Below are positions 1 to 6,019 of a DNA stretch of 13,460 nucleotides, piece after piece. The stretch's first letter is position 1; each line of letters begins with the position of its first letter. Position numbers and translations under genes: made by a program. The notes beneath the pieces were generated by a model. The model saw only the letters and a list, made by a program, of their open reading frames with translations. It did not search any database and had not been told where the DNA came from. Location: positions 1 through 13,460 of the forward strand of contig CAZYXP010000090.1 of NCBI GenBank assembly GCA_964651325.1, written 5' to 3'. Origin of the DNA: JADFOB01 sp964651325. GTDB lineage: Bacteria > Planctomycetota > Phycisphaerae > UBA1845.

Positions 1-143
1 ACAACTTCCCTCAAAACCGTCTGACGGATCATCGGATCAACCTGACGCTGTACAGCCTTGAAAAAATCATCCAGGGGGAAATGGGTGACCTGGTCGAGGC
101 GCTTCAGATCTGCGACAAAGAGAAGCGGCTCGAGGCGCTGTGA
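1..143 (+). CDS. prfA: Peptide chain release factor 1, C-terminal end (partial)
   Basis: Release factor 1 recognises UAA and UAG stop codons on the ribosome and triggers peptide release in the cytoplasm. Only the last 46 complete codons are in the window; the reading frame is open to the left edge and ends at TGA 141-143. The visible protein begins NFPQNRLTDHRINLTLYSLE and ends KEKRLEAL, matching the conserved class I release factor C-terminus (NFPQxRxTDHR, INLTLY, then an acidic helix ending in RLxxL). The PxT and GGQ motifs lie outside the window. The RF1-type ending ERL.AL fits RF1 better than RF2. A prmC methyltransferase gene, which often follows prfA, is absent; the next gene is on the opposite strand. 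The family assignment is secure. Confidence 0.93.
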   Translation, partial: NFPQNRLTDHRINLTLYSLEKIIQGEMGDLVEALQICDKEKRLEAL

Positions 144-154
144 TCCTATCAGAG

Positions 155-212
155 CACCTGGCGCAAGCCTGGTGACATATTTCTTTTCGGCACACCTGGC
201 GCAAGTCGGGTG
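155..212 (+). repeat. Two tandem GNRA-loop hairpin repeats after prfA
   Basis: Two copies of a 20-base element, 155-174 and 193-212, share CACCTGGCGCAAG and end in GGTG. Each folds as CACC / GGTG enclosing GGC, a GCAA tetraloop and GCC or GTC. Copy 1 has a U-U mismatch in the stem. Copy 2 pairs along its whole length with one U-G and one G-U wobble. They start 12 bases after the prfA stop codon and could protect or end its transcript, but no U-run follows, so they are not classical terminators. Confidence 0.6.
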
Positions 213-232
213 ATACGCGTGCCCGGGGATGT

Positions 233-252
233 CCGCGGGCTGGCGCCCGCGG
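233..252. repeat. Perfect inverted repeat, GGGCT..GCCC family
   Basis: Arms CCGCGGGC (233-240) and GCCCGCGG (245-252) pair perfectly over 8 bp around a TGGC loop. The right part, GCCCGCGGCTC, recurs at 5420-5430, so this belongs to a dispersed family rather than being a one-off terminator. Confidence 0.55.
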
Positions 253-290
253 CTCTGTTGGCCGTACCCATGCCGGCGGATTCGTGCGGA

Positions 291-331
291 CCCAGCCGAG
301 GGCGGCTGGGCTACACGGCGGCTGGGCTACA
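291..331. repeat. Hairpin plus exact 15-bp direct repeat
   Basis: CCCAGCC (291-297) and GGCTGGG (304-310) form a perfect 7-bp hairpin. GGCGGCTGGGCTACA occurs exactly twice, at 301-315 and 317-331, one base apart. The block sits just past the stop codon of the minus-strand gene ending at 342, between convergent genes. Confidence 0.55.
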
Positions 332-341
332 TTGATGCGGT

Positions 342-845
342 CTACAGCGCGACTTGAATGATCAAGAGGACCGCGGCGGCTACGCCACCGCCTACCAAGC
401 ACCCACAAAGGAAGCGTTTGACCGAGAACGAGTCGCCCTTCCTGCGCCTTGAGAACTCGAACATTTCGAAATGAGCGGCGCGCTTGGGTTGCCCCGGGGA
501 TGCGGTGGTTTTGGTGTCTTTGTCCTCTTCATGGGGCTCTACGTTCGCATAGAGCAGGCCATCGGATTCCCGTCCCTCAACCCAGTGGGTTGGGGCGTCC
601 ACGGCATGTTCAAGGGGCAATTCCAGTTGGGCGTTTTCGGTCGAAGGATCGGTCATTACGCAGGTCGCTACGGTTGGCAGAAAGTCGCTTCGCCCTCGAA
701 TCGGGATGGAACGTACAGTACAGGGCTCGATTTCGGTGTCCAGATACTCATCGATTAGTTGTTGGGAATGAAAGTGATCCGAACGCTGCCTCTTATGAGC
801 TTGTCTCGATCGTCCCGCCAATCCGCCCGTTTTTCGATCTTTCAT
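342..845 (-). CDS. Hypothetical protein with a single C-terminal membrane helix
   Basis: I do not recognise this 167-aa protein. The N-terminal 30 residues are basic (KDRK, RSRQAHKRQR). The middle (about 30-120) is polar and acidic with LELPLEH and EPHEEDKD and looks disordered. Residues 132-144 are basic again (SRRRKGDSFSVKR). Residues 145-166 (FLCGCLVGGGVAAAVLLIIQVA) are one hydrophobic, glycine-rich helix ending one residue before the C-terminus. This predicts a tail-anchored protein with its bulk in the cytoplasm. The ATG at 845 was chosen over an upstream ATG (19 residues longer) because GGGAGG lies 7 bases before it at 853-858. Composition is more protein-like than the overlapping plus-strand frames. 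Whether it is expressed is unproven. Confidence 0.62.
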   Translation of the reverse strand: MKDRKTGGLAGRSRQAHKRQRSDHFHSQQLIDEYLDTEIEPCTVRSIPIRGRSDFLPTVATCVMTDPSTENAQLELPLEHAVDAPTHWVEGRESDGLLYANVEPHEEDKDTKTTASPGQPKRAAHFEMFEFSRRRKGDSFSVKRFLCGCLVGGGVAAAVLLIIQVAL

Positions 846-852
846 GGTCAAT

Positions 853-858
853 CCTCCC
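853..858 (-). promoter_or_regulatory. Shine-Dalgarno site deciding the start at 845
   Basis: Reading the minus strand, GGGAGG is followed 7 bases later by ATG at 845. It favours this internal start over the longer open frame beginning at 902. Confidence 0.6.
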
Positions 859-1054
859 AAGCGACACCATGGGTTCCGCGTTTGCCGCGCATGCGAATCC
901 AACGAATACCTACAGCGGTTCTCATCGACAAACCCGATGCTGCAAGGCTAGGCTTTTCTGCCGGTGTGTTAATGTGGCAGGGTTGGGGGCTATGCGAAGA
1001 TTGAGGGAATCTTCTCGCGCGGATTTACCGCGATTTCGGTCTCGGAATCCGTGT

Positions 1055-1071
1055 GACGCTGTTGGAGCGTC
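1055..1071 (-). terminator. Hairpin just downstream of the SDR gene
   Basis: GACGCT (1055-1060) and AGCGTC (1066-1071) pair perfectly around GTTGG, 7 bases beyond the SDR stop codon on the minus strand. No U-run follows, so factor-independent termination is doubtful. The rest of 846-1077 shows no gene and no promoter I would defend. Confidence 0.35.
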
Positions 1072-1077
1072 GGCGCG

Positions 1078-2205
1078 TCAGGTGACGGCTTCGGCTACGT
1101 TCTGTGGTTGATCGCTCGAGCGCGGGAGGCCCGGCTCGCAGCCGCCCGACAGGTAATCCCTCACCGCTGCCGGCACGCCGTCTTCGTAGCTCGTCCCGGA
1201 GGTCCAACCAAGCTGATCTTTGATCTTCTGGCATTCGAAGAAGCACAACCGACCCATGAGCCAGACCGCGTACCGGGTCACCAGTGGAGGCCGCTTCGTG
1301 CGAAACAGATGGCCTAGGCACTCCATCGCGAAGGCCGCCTGGTAGGCGACGGCGTAGGGCACGGATGCCTTGATCTCCGGCTCGCCGATTGCGCTGGCCA
1401 CCATGTTGAAGTATTGCCGTTGGGTCATCACGCCGTCGTGGCAGGCGTTGTACGCTTCGCCGATCGCCCGGTCATGCCCCACGGCCAGAATCGCCGCCTC
1501 GGCCACATTGCGCGCATGAACGACGTTGAGGCGGTTGTTTCCGTCGCCGATCAGCTTGACCTTCCGCCGACGGATTTTGTCGATCAGCCGGGGCAGCGTT
1601 GCTCGGTCCCGTTCGCCGTAGAGCCAGCTAGGTCGGATGACCGTGGCCTCGATACGCTTCTGCTGGTGCGCCGCCCAAATCAGCCCCTCTGCAGCGACTT
1701 TCGCCCGGCTGTAGTAGCTCCAACGGTGCAAATCGACGCCTAGCGGGGCGGATTCGTCCAAGACCAGCCCTGCCTCGTTGGGGTGGCCATAGGCGCTGAT
1801 CGAGCTGATGTGGAGCAATCGCCGCACGTTGCACTTGGCCGCTGCCTCGATGACGTGCCGTGTTCCTTCAATAGAAACCCGCACGAAATCCTTCCAAGGC
1901 CCCCAGTCGCCCACCCTGGCGGCCGCGTGATACACAGCATCAACGCCCACGCAGGCACGCTGCAGCGAATCGGCATCGGTTAGGTCGCCATGTACGATTT
2001 CCGCCCCGATTTGGGACAGAAACGCTGTATCGCTTCCCTTGCGGCAGATCGCGCGTACCGGTTGGCCTTGCCGTCGAAGCTGCTCTGCGATGTGGCTTCC
2101 TAGCAGGCCGGTTCCGCCCGTAACCAAAGCCAAGCCGCTCTTGGCTGGATTGGCGGCGGGCGACTTGGAATCAGGCCGCTTGGGATTGGTTGAATCAGTT
2201 TGCAT
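1078..2205 (-). CDS. Extended SDR: NAD(P)-dependent epimerase/dehydratase or 3-oxo reductase
   Basis: A 375-aa cytoplasmic oxidoreductase of the extended short-chain dehydrogenase family. The dinucleotide-binding loop TGGTGLLG is at residues 29-36, an acidic GDLTD at 73-77, the HAAA segment at 93-96, serine at SSIS 134-137, and the catalytic pair Tyr165-xxx-Lys169 in YYSRAK. RPSWLYGERD at 191-200 is typical of the substrate-proximal loop. The stretch ARVGDWGPWKDFVRVSIEGT resembles the OleD / 3-beta-hydroxysteroid dehydrogenase branch more than sugar-nucleotide epimerases, but no olefin-synthesis genes are nearby, so the substrate is unknown. The N-terminus has an unusual 23-residue polar extension. 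The ATG at 2205 has no Shine-Dalgarno site; a 9-bp repeat lies directly upstream. A start inside the gene near residue 24 (TTG) is possible. Confidence 0.88.
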   Translation of the reverse strand: MQTDSTNPKRPDSKSPAANPAKSGLALVTGGTGLLGSHIAEQLRRQGQPVRAICRKGSDTAFLSQIGAEIVHGDLTDADSLQRACVGVDAVYHAAARVGDWGPWKDFVRVSIEGTRHVIEAAAKCNVRRLLHISSISAYGHPNEAGLVLDESAPLGVDLHRWSYYSRAKVAAEGLIWAAHQQKRIEATVIRPSWLYGERDRATLPRLIDKIRRRKVKLIGDGNNRLNVVHARNVAEAAILAVGHDRAIGEAYNACHDGVMTQRQYFNMVASAIGEPEIKASVPYAVAYQAAFAMECLGHLFRTKRPPLVTRYAVWLMGRLCFFECQKIKDQLGWTSGTSYEDGVPAAVRDYLSGGCEPGLPRSSDQPQNVAEAVT

Positions 2206-2206
2206 G

Positions 2207-2233
2207 AGGATGGACAGGATAGACAGGATGATG
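2207..2233. repeat. Three 9-bp tandem units abutting the SDR start codon
   Basis: AGGATGGAC (2207-2215), AGGATAGAC (2216-2224) and AGGATGATG (2225-2233) form a period-9 array starting one base upstream of the ATG at 2205. On the coding strand it is pyrimidine-rich and occupies the place of the ribosome binding site. Confidence 0.55.
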
Positions 2234-2354
2234 CGTCCCGGTCAAGCCGCAGCCACGAAATAGCGGGATTGGGCGAGGGCGTGCCGGCAATCAGAAAGCC
2301 GTAGTAGCGACCTGGGAATGCGGATTTCGGCGTCTGAGGGAACGAGGATTGAAG

Positions 2355-2406
2355 CCACGGGTTGAGCGGCGCGACCGCACTGTGGGTCGCGCCGCGCACC
2401 CCGTGG
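2355..2406. terminator. Large two-part hairpin in the protease/SDR spacer
   Basis: Inner arms GCGGCGCGACC (2366-2376) and GGTCGCGCCGC (2385-2395) pair perfectly over 11 bp around an 8-base loop. Outer arms CCACGGG (2355-2361) and CCCGTGG (2400-2406) add 7 bp across a 4-by-4 internal loop. It lies 65 bases past the protease stop codon on the minus strand and is the most stable inverted repeat I found. There is no trailing U-run, so it may act as a transcript end, an attenuator or a dispersed repeat. The remaining spacer holds only a small CCCC/GGGG hairpin at 2429-2440. Confidence 0.5.
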
Positions 2407-2471
2407 AAACGAACGGTTATTGAATCCTCCCCAAATGGGGCGGCGCGTGCCTCCCGGCCCAGTCGTTCCTT

Positions 2472-4922
2472 TTACGGTTCGTCGATATCGTCATCGTCGT
2501 ACCGGGATCGGTCGGCGAGTTGCTCGCGTTGCTGCTGGATGTCGGGATCCTCGATGCGGAAGCCGTATTCCAGCATCTTCATGAAGTATTCTTGAAGCAC
2601 CTTGACGACGCGTTCATTGTGCTCATTGAGTTTGTCGATTTCTCGCCGCTGTGCGCCGCCTCCGCCCCTGCGGCCACCTCGGTTACCCTGTCTGCGATTG
2701 CCCCCGTTTCGGCCTCTGCCGCCCGCATCAGCGATCTCGTCGGAAACGCGCTGAAACTCTCTTAGCGCCACGTCAAATCCCAGCTTCCATAGGCGCAGGA
2801 GTTCGTCCTCCGCTTCTGTGCCGATAAAGACGGACGCGACCCGCAGCTTGGTCTCGTTCTTCTTTACCATATTGATGGCGGTGTAATACTCTCCGCGATT
2901 CTTGCCATCGAGGCTTTTTGCGTTTGCGTGGCCTTCCCGCGCCTGCCGGATGTAGGAGCGAGAGAGGTGCATTCCGGCCTCGATGAAGGTGCTTTTCTTG
3001 CTTAGTGAGCGGTTCTTGAACTTGAAGTCTTCATAATGGTTAAGGACGTCGCCACATGCCAGAGCGTATGCAGCAATGTTCTCATTGTTGGCCTTCTTGG
3101 CCTTACGGAACAGCTTGGTGGCCGCTGCGGCGTCGCCATCGCGCACCGTTGCGACAGCATCTAGCAGGAGGTACTGCTCCTTCTGTGCCAAGGCTTTTTT
3201 TCGGAAACTCTTTTTGTTTGAGATCATTTTGTCCAGCTTGGTTCGAACGGTTGAGACATCGTCCGACTCTTCCAAGGACATCAGAACGGTGCGTACCTCC
3301 GAACCGGCTGACGCCAAGACGTCGAGCAGGCTCAGCCCACCCACGGCCATCGATTGATCGTGACGAATCTCGATCGTCGCCGTGGTCACTTCGCTCAAGC
3401 CGAACTCGATCGGCGTACGCGTTGCGGCAATGGTGGCTTTGTACTTGTCCTCGCTGAACTGTCCGGTCATTCGCCGACCATCGACCAGCATGACGACCTG
3501 TTCGTCGTCGTCATTGGTATCGATCCGTTCGATCTGTTCGAGTTCGAGCTTGATTGTGCTCTTCCCCTCAAACTCAACTGTCCCCTTCGGGTCGATAAGG
3601 ACCAGATGCGTGAGATCAGAATCGAGGACGACCACCTTGCCCACAACCGGATGCAACTCTCGACCGGAGGTTCGCAGCCCGATGACGTGTACATCGTCGA
3701 TACTCATGGGCGATTTGGTGCCGCCCAAGGGCGTAAACTCTACGGTCGCCTCGACGTCCTCTGATGAAATTCGATTCCCGCCCTCCAGGAAGAGGTGCGA
3801 ACCCTCGTCATTGGTAATAACGTAAGCGACCGCGCTGGTGGGAACTTCGAGCTTACCCAAGGGGGAGTCCCATGTGATGCTTTTGGTGTCAAAAACTCCG
3901 TGGTCTTTGTCCCCGTCTTCGTGAAACAGGGCGTCTTTGTCATCGAGCCGGCGAAACTCCGGGATGCGCAGATGGCCGTCCTCCTGCGTGAGCATGTCCA
4001 TGAAGGGGATTACGTCGGATGCATCGGGCAGCTTGTGGAGGTCAAAGGCGTACCGGATCATGTCGGACGTGAGCTTGGCCGGCACGAGCGCGCTGTAGTT
4101 GGCCCCGCCAGTATCTTCGCGGTCCTTGGGTTTGGTCATGAGCGTCGCGGTGCCCACCAAGAACCCGTCGAGATTGACGACCGGACCGCCGCTGTTGCCC
4201 GGTCGCACGTTGATGTCCGTATACACCATGCGAACTCGTCCGGCGGGCGTCCGGGGAATGCTGATCGTATGCCCGGCCGTAATGGTAACCGCCGGGTGTT
4301 TGTCCTTCGCGCTCCTCTGGCCGTCTCCGCCGGGGAAGCCCAAGGCAAACATTTTCATGTGGTTTTTCAAACGGGAATTGGGCAACAAACGCAGATAGTC
4401 GGGCGTTTCGAGTTTTTCTCCATCCGTGTCAAACACCTGCAAGACGGCTTGGTCGGCGAATTCATTTTGGTACAGCACGTCGGCGTCGTAGGTTTTTTCC
4501 TCGTCGGTGCCCGCATCGGTAACGACCTGGAAGGTGATGCGCCCGTTGGTGTAATGATACTGCTGCCTGAAGCCCGGGTCCTTGGTGTGGGCGGGATCAT
4601 GCGTGGGATCCACGACGTGGTTGTTGGTGACCGCCATGCCCGTGCTGTTGATAAAGAAGCCTGAACCGGAAGCGATTGGCGTGTCGTTCTTCTTCCTCTT
4701 CGAGTGGAAGTTGAAGACCATGATCGTGGCATGTTTGACGCGCTCCGACACCGCCTCTCTTAGGTCCTGAGCCTTCGCCGGTACCATCGGTGCCAGCAAG
4801 GTCGCCGCAACGATCAGGGTCAGACAAGGTCCCGACTTCAGATTCTTTGCGATGCTCGATCCACGCTGCCTGCCCGCGCGATCCAACCTGTCGCCGCGCA
4901 TGCTACCGATTCGCTTCGTCAT
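2472..4922 (-). CDS. Exported trypsin-like serine protease with C-terminal beta modules and RGG segment
   Basis: An 816-aa protein with a hydrophobic signal segment at about 33-48 and an AKA site at 49-51, so it is exported. The protease domain (about 55-295) is HtrA/trypsin-like (S1C type): His102 in NNHVVD, Asp157 in FADQAVLQV and Ser244 in RPGNSGGPVV. No PDZ domain follows. Residues about 345-520 hold two beta-rich modules with DG.R..G and G.L.VP.S.V style segments. Residues 555-720 are alpha-helical and TPR-like (AAATKLFRKAKKANNENIAAYALA). Residues 733-760 are an Arg/Gly-rich tract, followed by a helix and an acidic tail (DDDDIDEP). It probably cleaves or guards envelope proteins; the substrate is unknown. 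The ATG at 4922 has only a weak GGGATG upstream, and Met8 is an alternative start. Confidence 0.88.
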   Translation of the reverse strand: MTKRIGSMRGDRLDRAGRQRGSSIAKNLKSGPCLTLIVAATLLAPMVPAKAQDLREAVSERVKHATIMVFNFHSKRKKNDTPIASGSGFFINSTGMAVTNNHVVDPTHDPAHTKDPGFRQQYHYTNGRITFQVVTDAGTDEEKTYDADVLYQNEFADQAVLQVFDTDGEKLETPDYLRLLPNSRLKNHMKMFALGFPGGDGQRSAKDKHPAVTITAGHTISIPRTPAGRVRMVYTDINVRPGNSGGPVVNLDGFLVGTATLMTKPKDREDTGGANYSALVPAKLTSDMIRYAFDLHKLPDASDVIPFMDMLTQEDGHLRIPEFRRLDDKDALFHEDGDKDHGVFDTKSITWDSPLGKLEVPTSAVAYVITNDEGSHLFLEGGNRISSEDVEATVEFTPLGGTKSPMSIDDVHVIGLRTSGRELHPVVGKVVVLDSDLTHLVLIDPKGTVEFEGKSTIKLELEQIERIDTNDDDEQVVMLVDGRRMTGQFSEDKYKATIAATRTPIEFGLSEVTTATIEIRHDQSMAVGGLSLLDVLASAGSEVRTVLMSLEESDDVSTVRTKLDKMISNKKSFRKKALAQKEQYLLLDAVATVRDGDAAAATKLFRKAKKANNENIAAYALACGDVLNHYEDFKFKNRSLSKKSTFIEAGMHLSRSYIRQAREGHANAKSLDGKNRGEYYTAINMVKKNETKLRVASVFIGTEAEDELLRLWKLGFDVALREFQRVSDEIADAGGRGRNGGNRRQGNRGGRRGGGGAQRREIDKLNEHNERVVKVLQEYFMKMLEYGFRIEDPDIQQQREQLADRSRYDDDDIDEP

Positions 4923-5207
4923 GACATTTCATCCCGCTACCAAAGTCTAGAAACAAAAGTGGGGTCCGTTGCCAACCAAATCACAGCGCCCGTTCGCTGA
5001 GTGGGCGTTTGGTGAATGCCGCGGCCCCGGCTCGCCCCTACCGTTGCGGTCAGGCCCTAGCCCGAAATGCGGGACACCGTCCGGCGAACCCAGACACGTT
5101 CACCCAAGCCGATCGGATGCCGCAAAGCCTAGGCCTGTACGGCTATCGTAGCATCGTCCATCGGTCGTTGTCAATGCAGATAGAGCGATCGAGCTTAGGT
5201 TCGTGGC

Positions 5208-5225
5208 CCCTATCGCGGGATAGGG
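5208..5225. other. Short perfect inverted repeat
   Basis: CCCTATC (5208-5214) and GATAGGG (5219-5225) pair perfectly around GCGG. It lies within the roughly 1-kb gene-free stretch 4923-5950, upstream of the protease on the minus strand. It could be an operator for a dimeric regulator or an RNA hairpin. There is no further evidence either way. Confidence 0.4.
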
Positions 5226-5312
5226 ATACCAACTCAGGACATCCGGTGCCAGCCTGCGGACGACCCGTGGCAGGATGCCAAGGGTTTTGCGCCCTGTGGA
5301 TCTGAACAAACG

Positions 5313-5334
5313 GCACCGCGTATGCGCGCGGTGC
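5313..5334. other. Perfect 8-bp inverted repeat
   Basis: GCACCGCG (5313-5320) and CGCGGTGC (5327-5334) pair perfectly around TATGCG. It is in the same gene-free stretch. No U-run follows on either strand. Confidence 0.4.
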
Positions 5335-5411
5335 TGTCGTGTAAGGATTTGTCGGGCTCGAAAAAACCCGGTGCGGCGTCAGTCGTGACGGTGTGGCGTA
5401 CCCGGCTGCGA

Positions 5412-5430
5412 GGGCTGAAGCCCGCGGCTC
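5412..5430. repeat. GGGCTGAAGCCC palindrome, dispersed family
   Basis: GGGCT (5412-5416), GA, AGCCC (5419-5423), then GCGGCTC. The same core with different outer bases occurs at 237-253, 6652-6664 and 11999-12016. The first and this copy also share GCCCGCGGCTC. Confidence 0.55.
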
Positions 5431-5584
5431 GGGCCAAAGTCTTCAGTGTGGGGAACAGGTGCGGGAGTCCGCCGGAGCATGCGGCCCACCGTTGCTGATC
5501 TGGGATGCCCGACAAGCCGGCCGCTTGGTTTGTGCATTTGCAAAAGAAGGCAATGCCCGAGCGCGTGCATGACACTTTCGGCGG

Positions 5585-5868
5585 ATGGAGCGACGTCTTT
5601 CCTGCAGCCTTAAGGGTCGCTCCATAGTAGTCGTGGGTCCGCTGCCGGCAGACCCGCGTTCACCGCGCCGCCCATCTCATTCGACCTTAGCGGGGTCTGC
5701 AAGGCACCATGCCGCACGCATTCTCACGGGAATAGACGACCCTTGCAGGCTCGGGCGGTTGGGTGGCGGCGCGATCCGGGGGCGGCGTTACGCTTGCCTC
5801 AAGCTACTCCAGAGCACGTCTTCATCGTGCCATCGAAGCCGCCGATTCTGTAATGCACTAGCCCGAGC
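5585..5868 (+). ncRNA. Candidate structured RNA region (multi-helix)
   Basis: No convincing protein is encoded here. The plus strand can form six helices: P1 5585-5594/5616-5625 (10 bp, perfect); P2 5632-5639/5651-5658 (8 bp, one U-G wobble); P3 5697-5704/5741-5748 (8 bp, perfect); P4 5749-5756/5861-5868 (8 bp, perfect, directly abutting P3); P5 5781-5786/5838-5843 (6 bp) nested in P4; P6 5814-5818/5826-5830 nested in P5. P3 can also extend to 5693/5752 through two wobbles, and GCAGACCC (5648-5655) can alternatively pair with GGGTCTGC (5693-5700). I checked for RNase P, tmRNA and SRP signature sequences and saw none. No promoter or terminator is obvious, so strand and ends are uncertain. A few 8-bp pairs are expected by chance in GC-rich DNA. 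Confidence 0.3.
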
Positions 5869-5886
5869 AGACCTCCGACTCATTCC

Positions 5887-5915
5887 TTGTAATGACTCAT
5901 GAAAACGGATAGAAT
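5887..5915 (+). promoter_or_regulatory. Sigma70-like promoter for the HNH gene
   Basis: TTGTAA (5887-5892) and TAGAAT (5910-5915) are separated by exactly 17 bases; they match 4 of 6 and 5 of 6 consensus positions. It lies in the most AT-rich patch of the spacer, so transcription would begin near 5922, about 50 bases before the ATG at 5973. Confidence 0.5.
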
Positions 5916-5952
5916 GTTTGCATTGAAGCATCGCTGTTAGCGAATGTGAGTA

Positions 5953-6005
5953 GGAGGGTCTTGTCTTCCCTAATGAACCTGCCGCCCATCTCTGTTCAGG
6001 CCTGA
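5953..6005 (+). other. Ribosome site and short out-of-frame leader before the HNH gene
   Basis: GGAGGG (5953-5958) is followed by an ATG at 5973 that encodes MNLPPISVQA and stops at TGA 6003-6005. The HNH frame is the -1 frame. Joining them at 6002 gives MNLPPISVQALNGSVLLLN, a natural-looking N-terminus. The layout suggests a lost base (GCCTG from GCCCTG), a sequencing indel, or less likely recoding or a leader peptide. The 14-base spacing to the ATG is long. Confidence 0.5.
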
Positions 6006-6019
6006 ACGGTAGCGTCCTT

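Noticed and set aside
144..341. prmC methyltransferase gene following prfA
   Set aside because: The spacer has stop codons in all plus frames and only hairpin repeats; the next gene is on the minus strand.
449..1111. 220-residue plus-strand open frame
   Set aside because: It is antisense to the better-supported minus-strand gene 342-845, is rich in Arg and Cys with no domain, and lacks a ribosome site.
3795..4664. 289-residue plus-strand open frame
   Set aside because: It lies fully antisense inside the protease gene, whose catalytic motifs and codon pattern are clear; it is a shadow of a GC-rich coding region.
5234..5575. 113-residue minus-strand open frame in the gene-free stretch
   Set aside because: Composition is scattered (many Cys, Ser, Arg, His), no motif, no ribosome site.
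5585..5902. 105-residue plus-strand open frame
   Set aside because: It coincides with the helices of the candidate RNA and has an Arg/Ser-rich, non-protein-like composition without a ribosome site.
4923..5950. RNase P, tmRNA, SRP RNA, tRNA or c-di-GMP riboswitch
   Set aside because: I looked for their signature sequences on both strands by eye (for example GAGGAAAGTC, a tRNA T-loop GTTCRANYC with acceptor stem) and found none.
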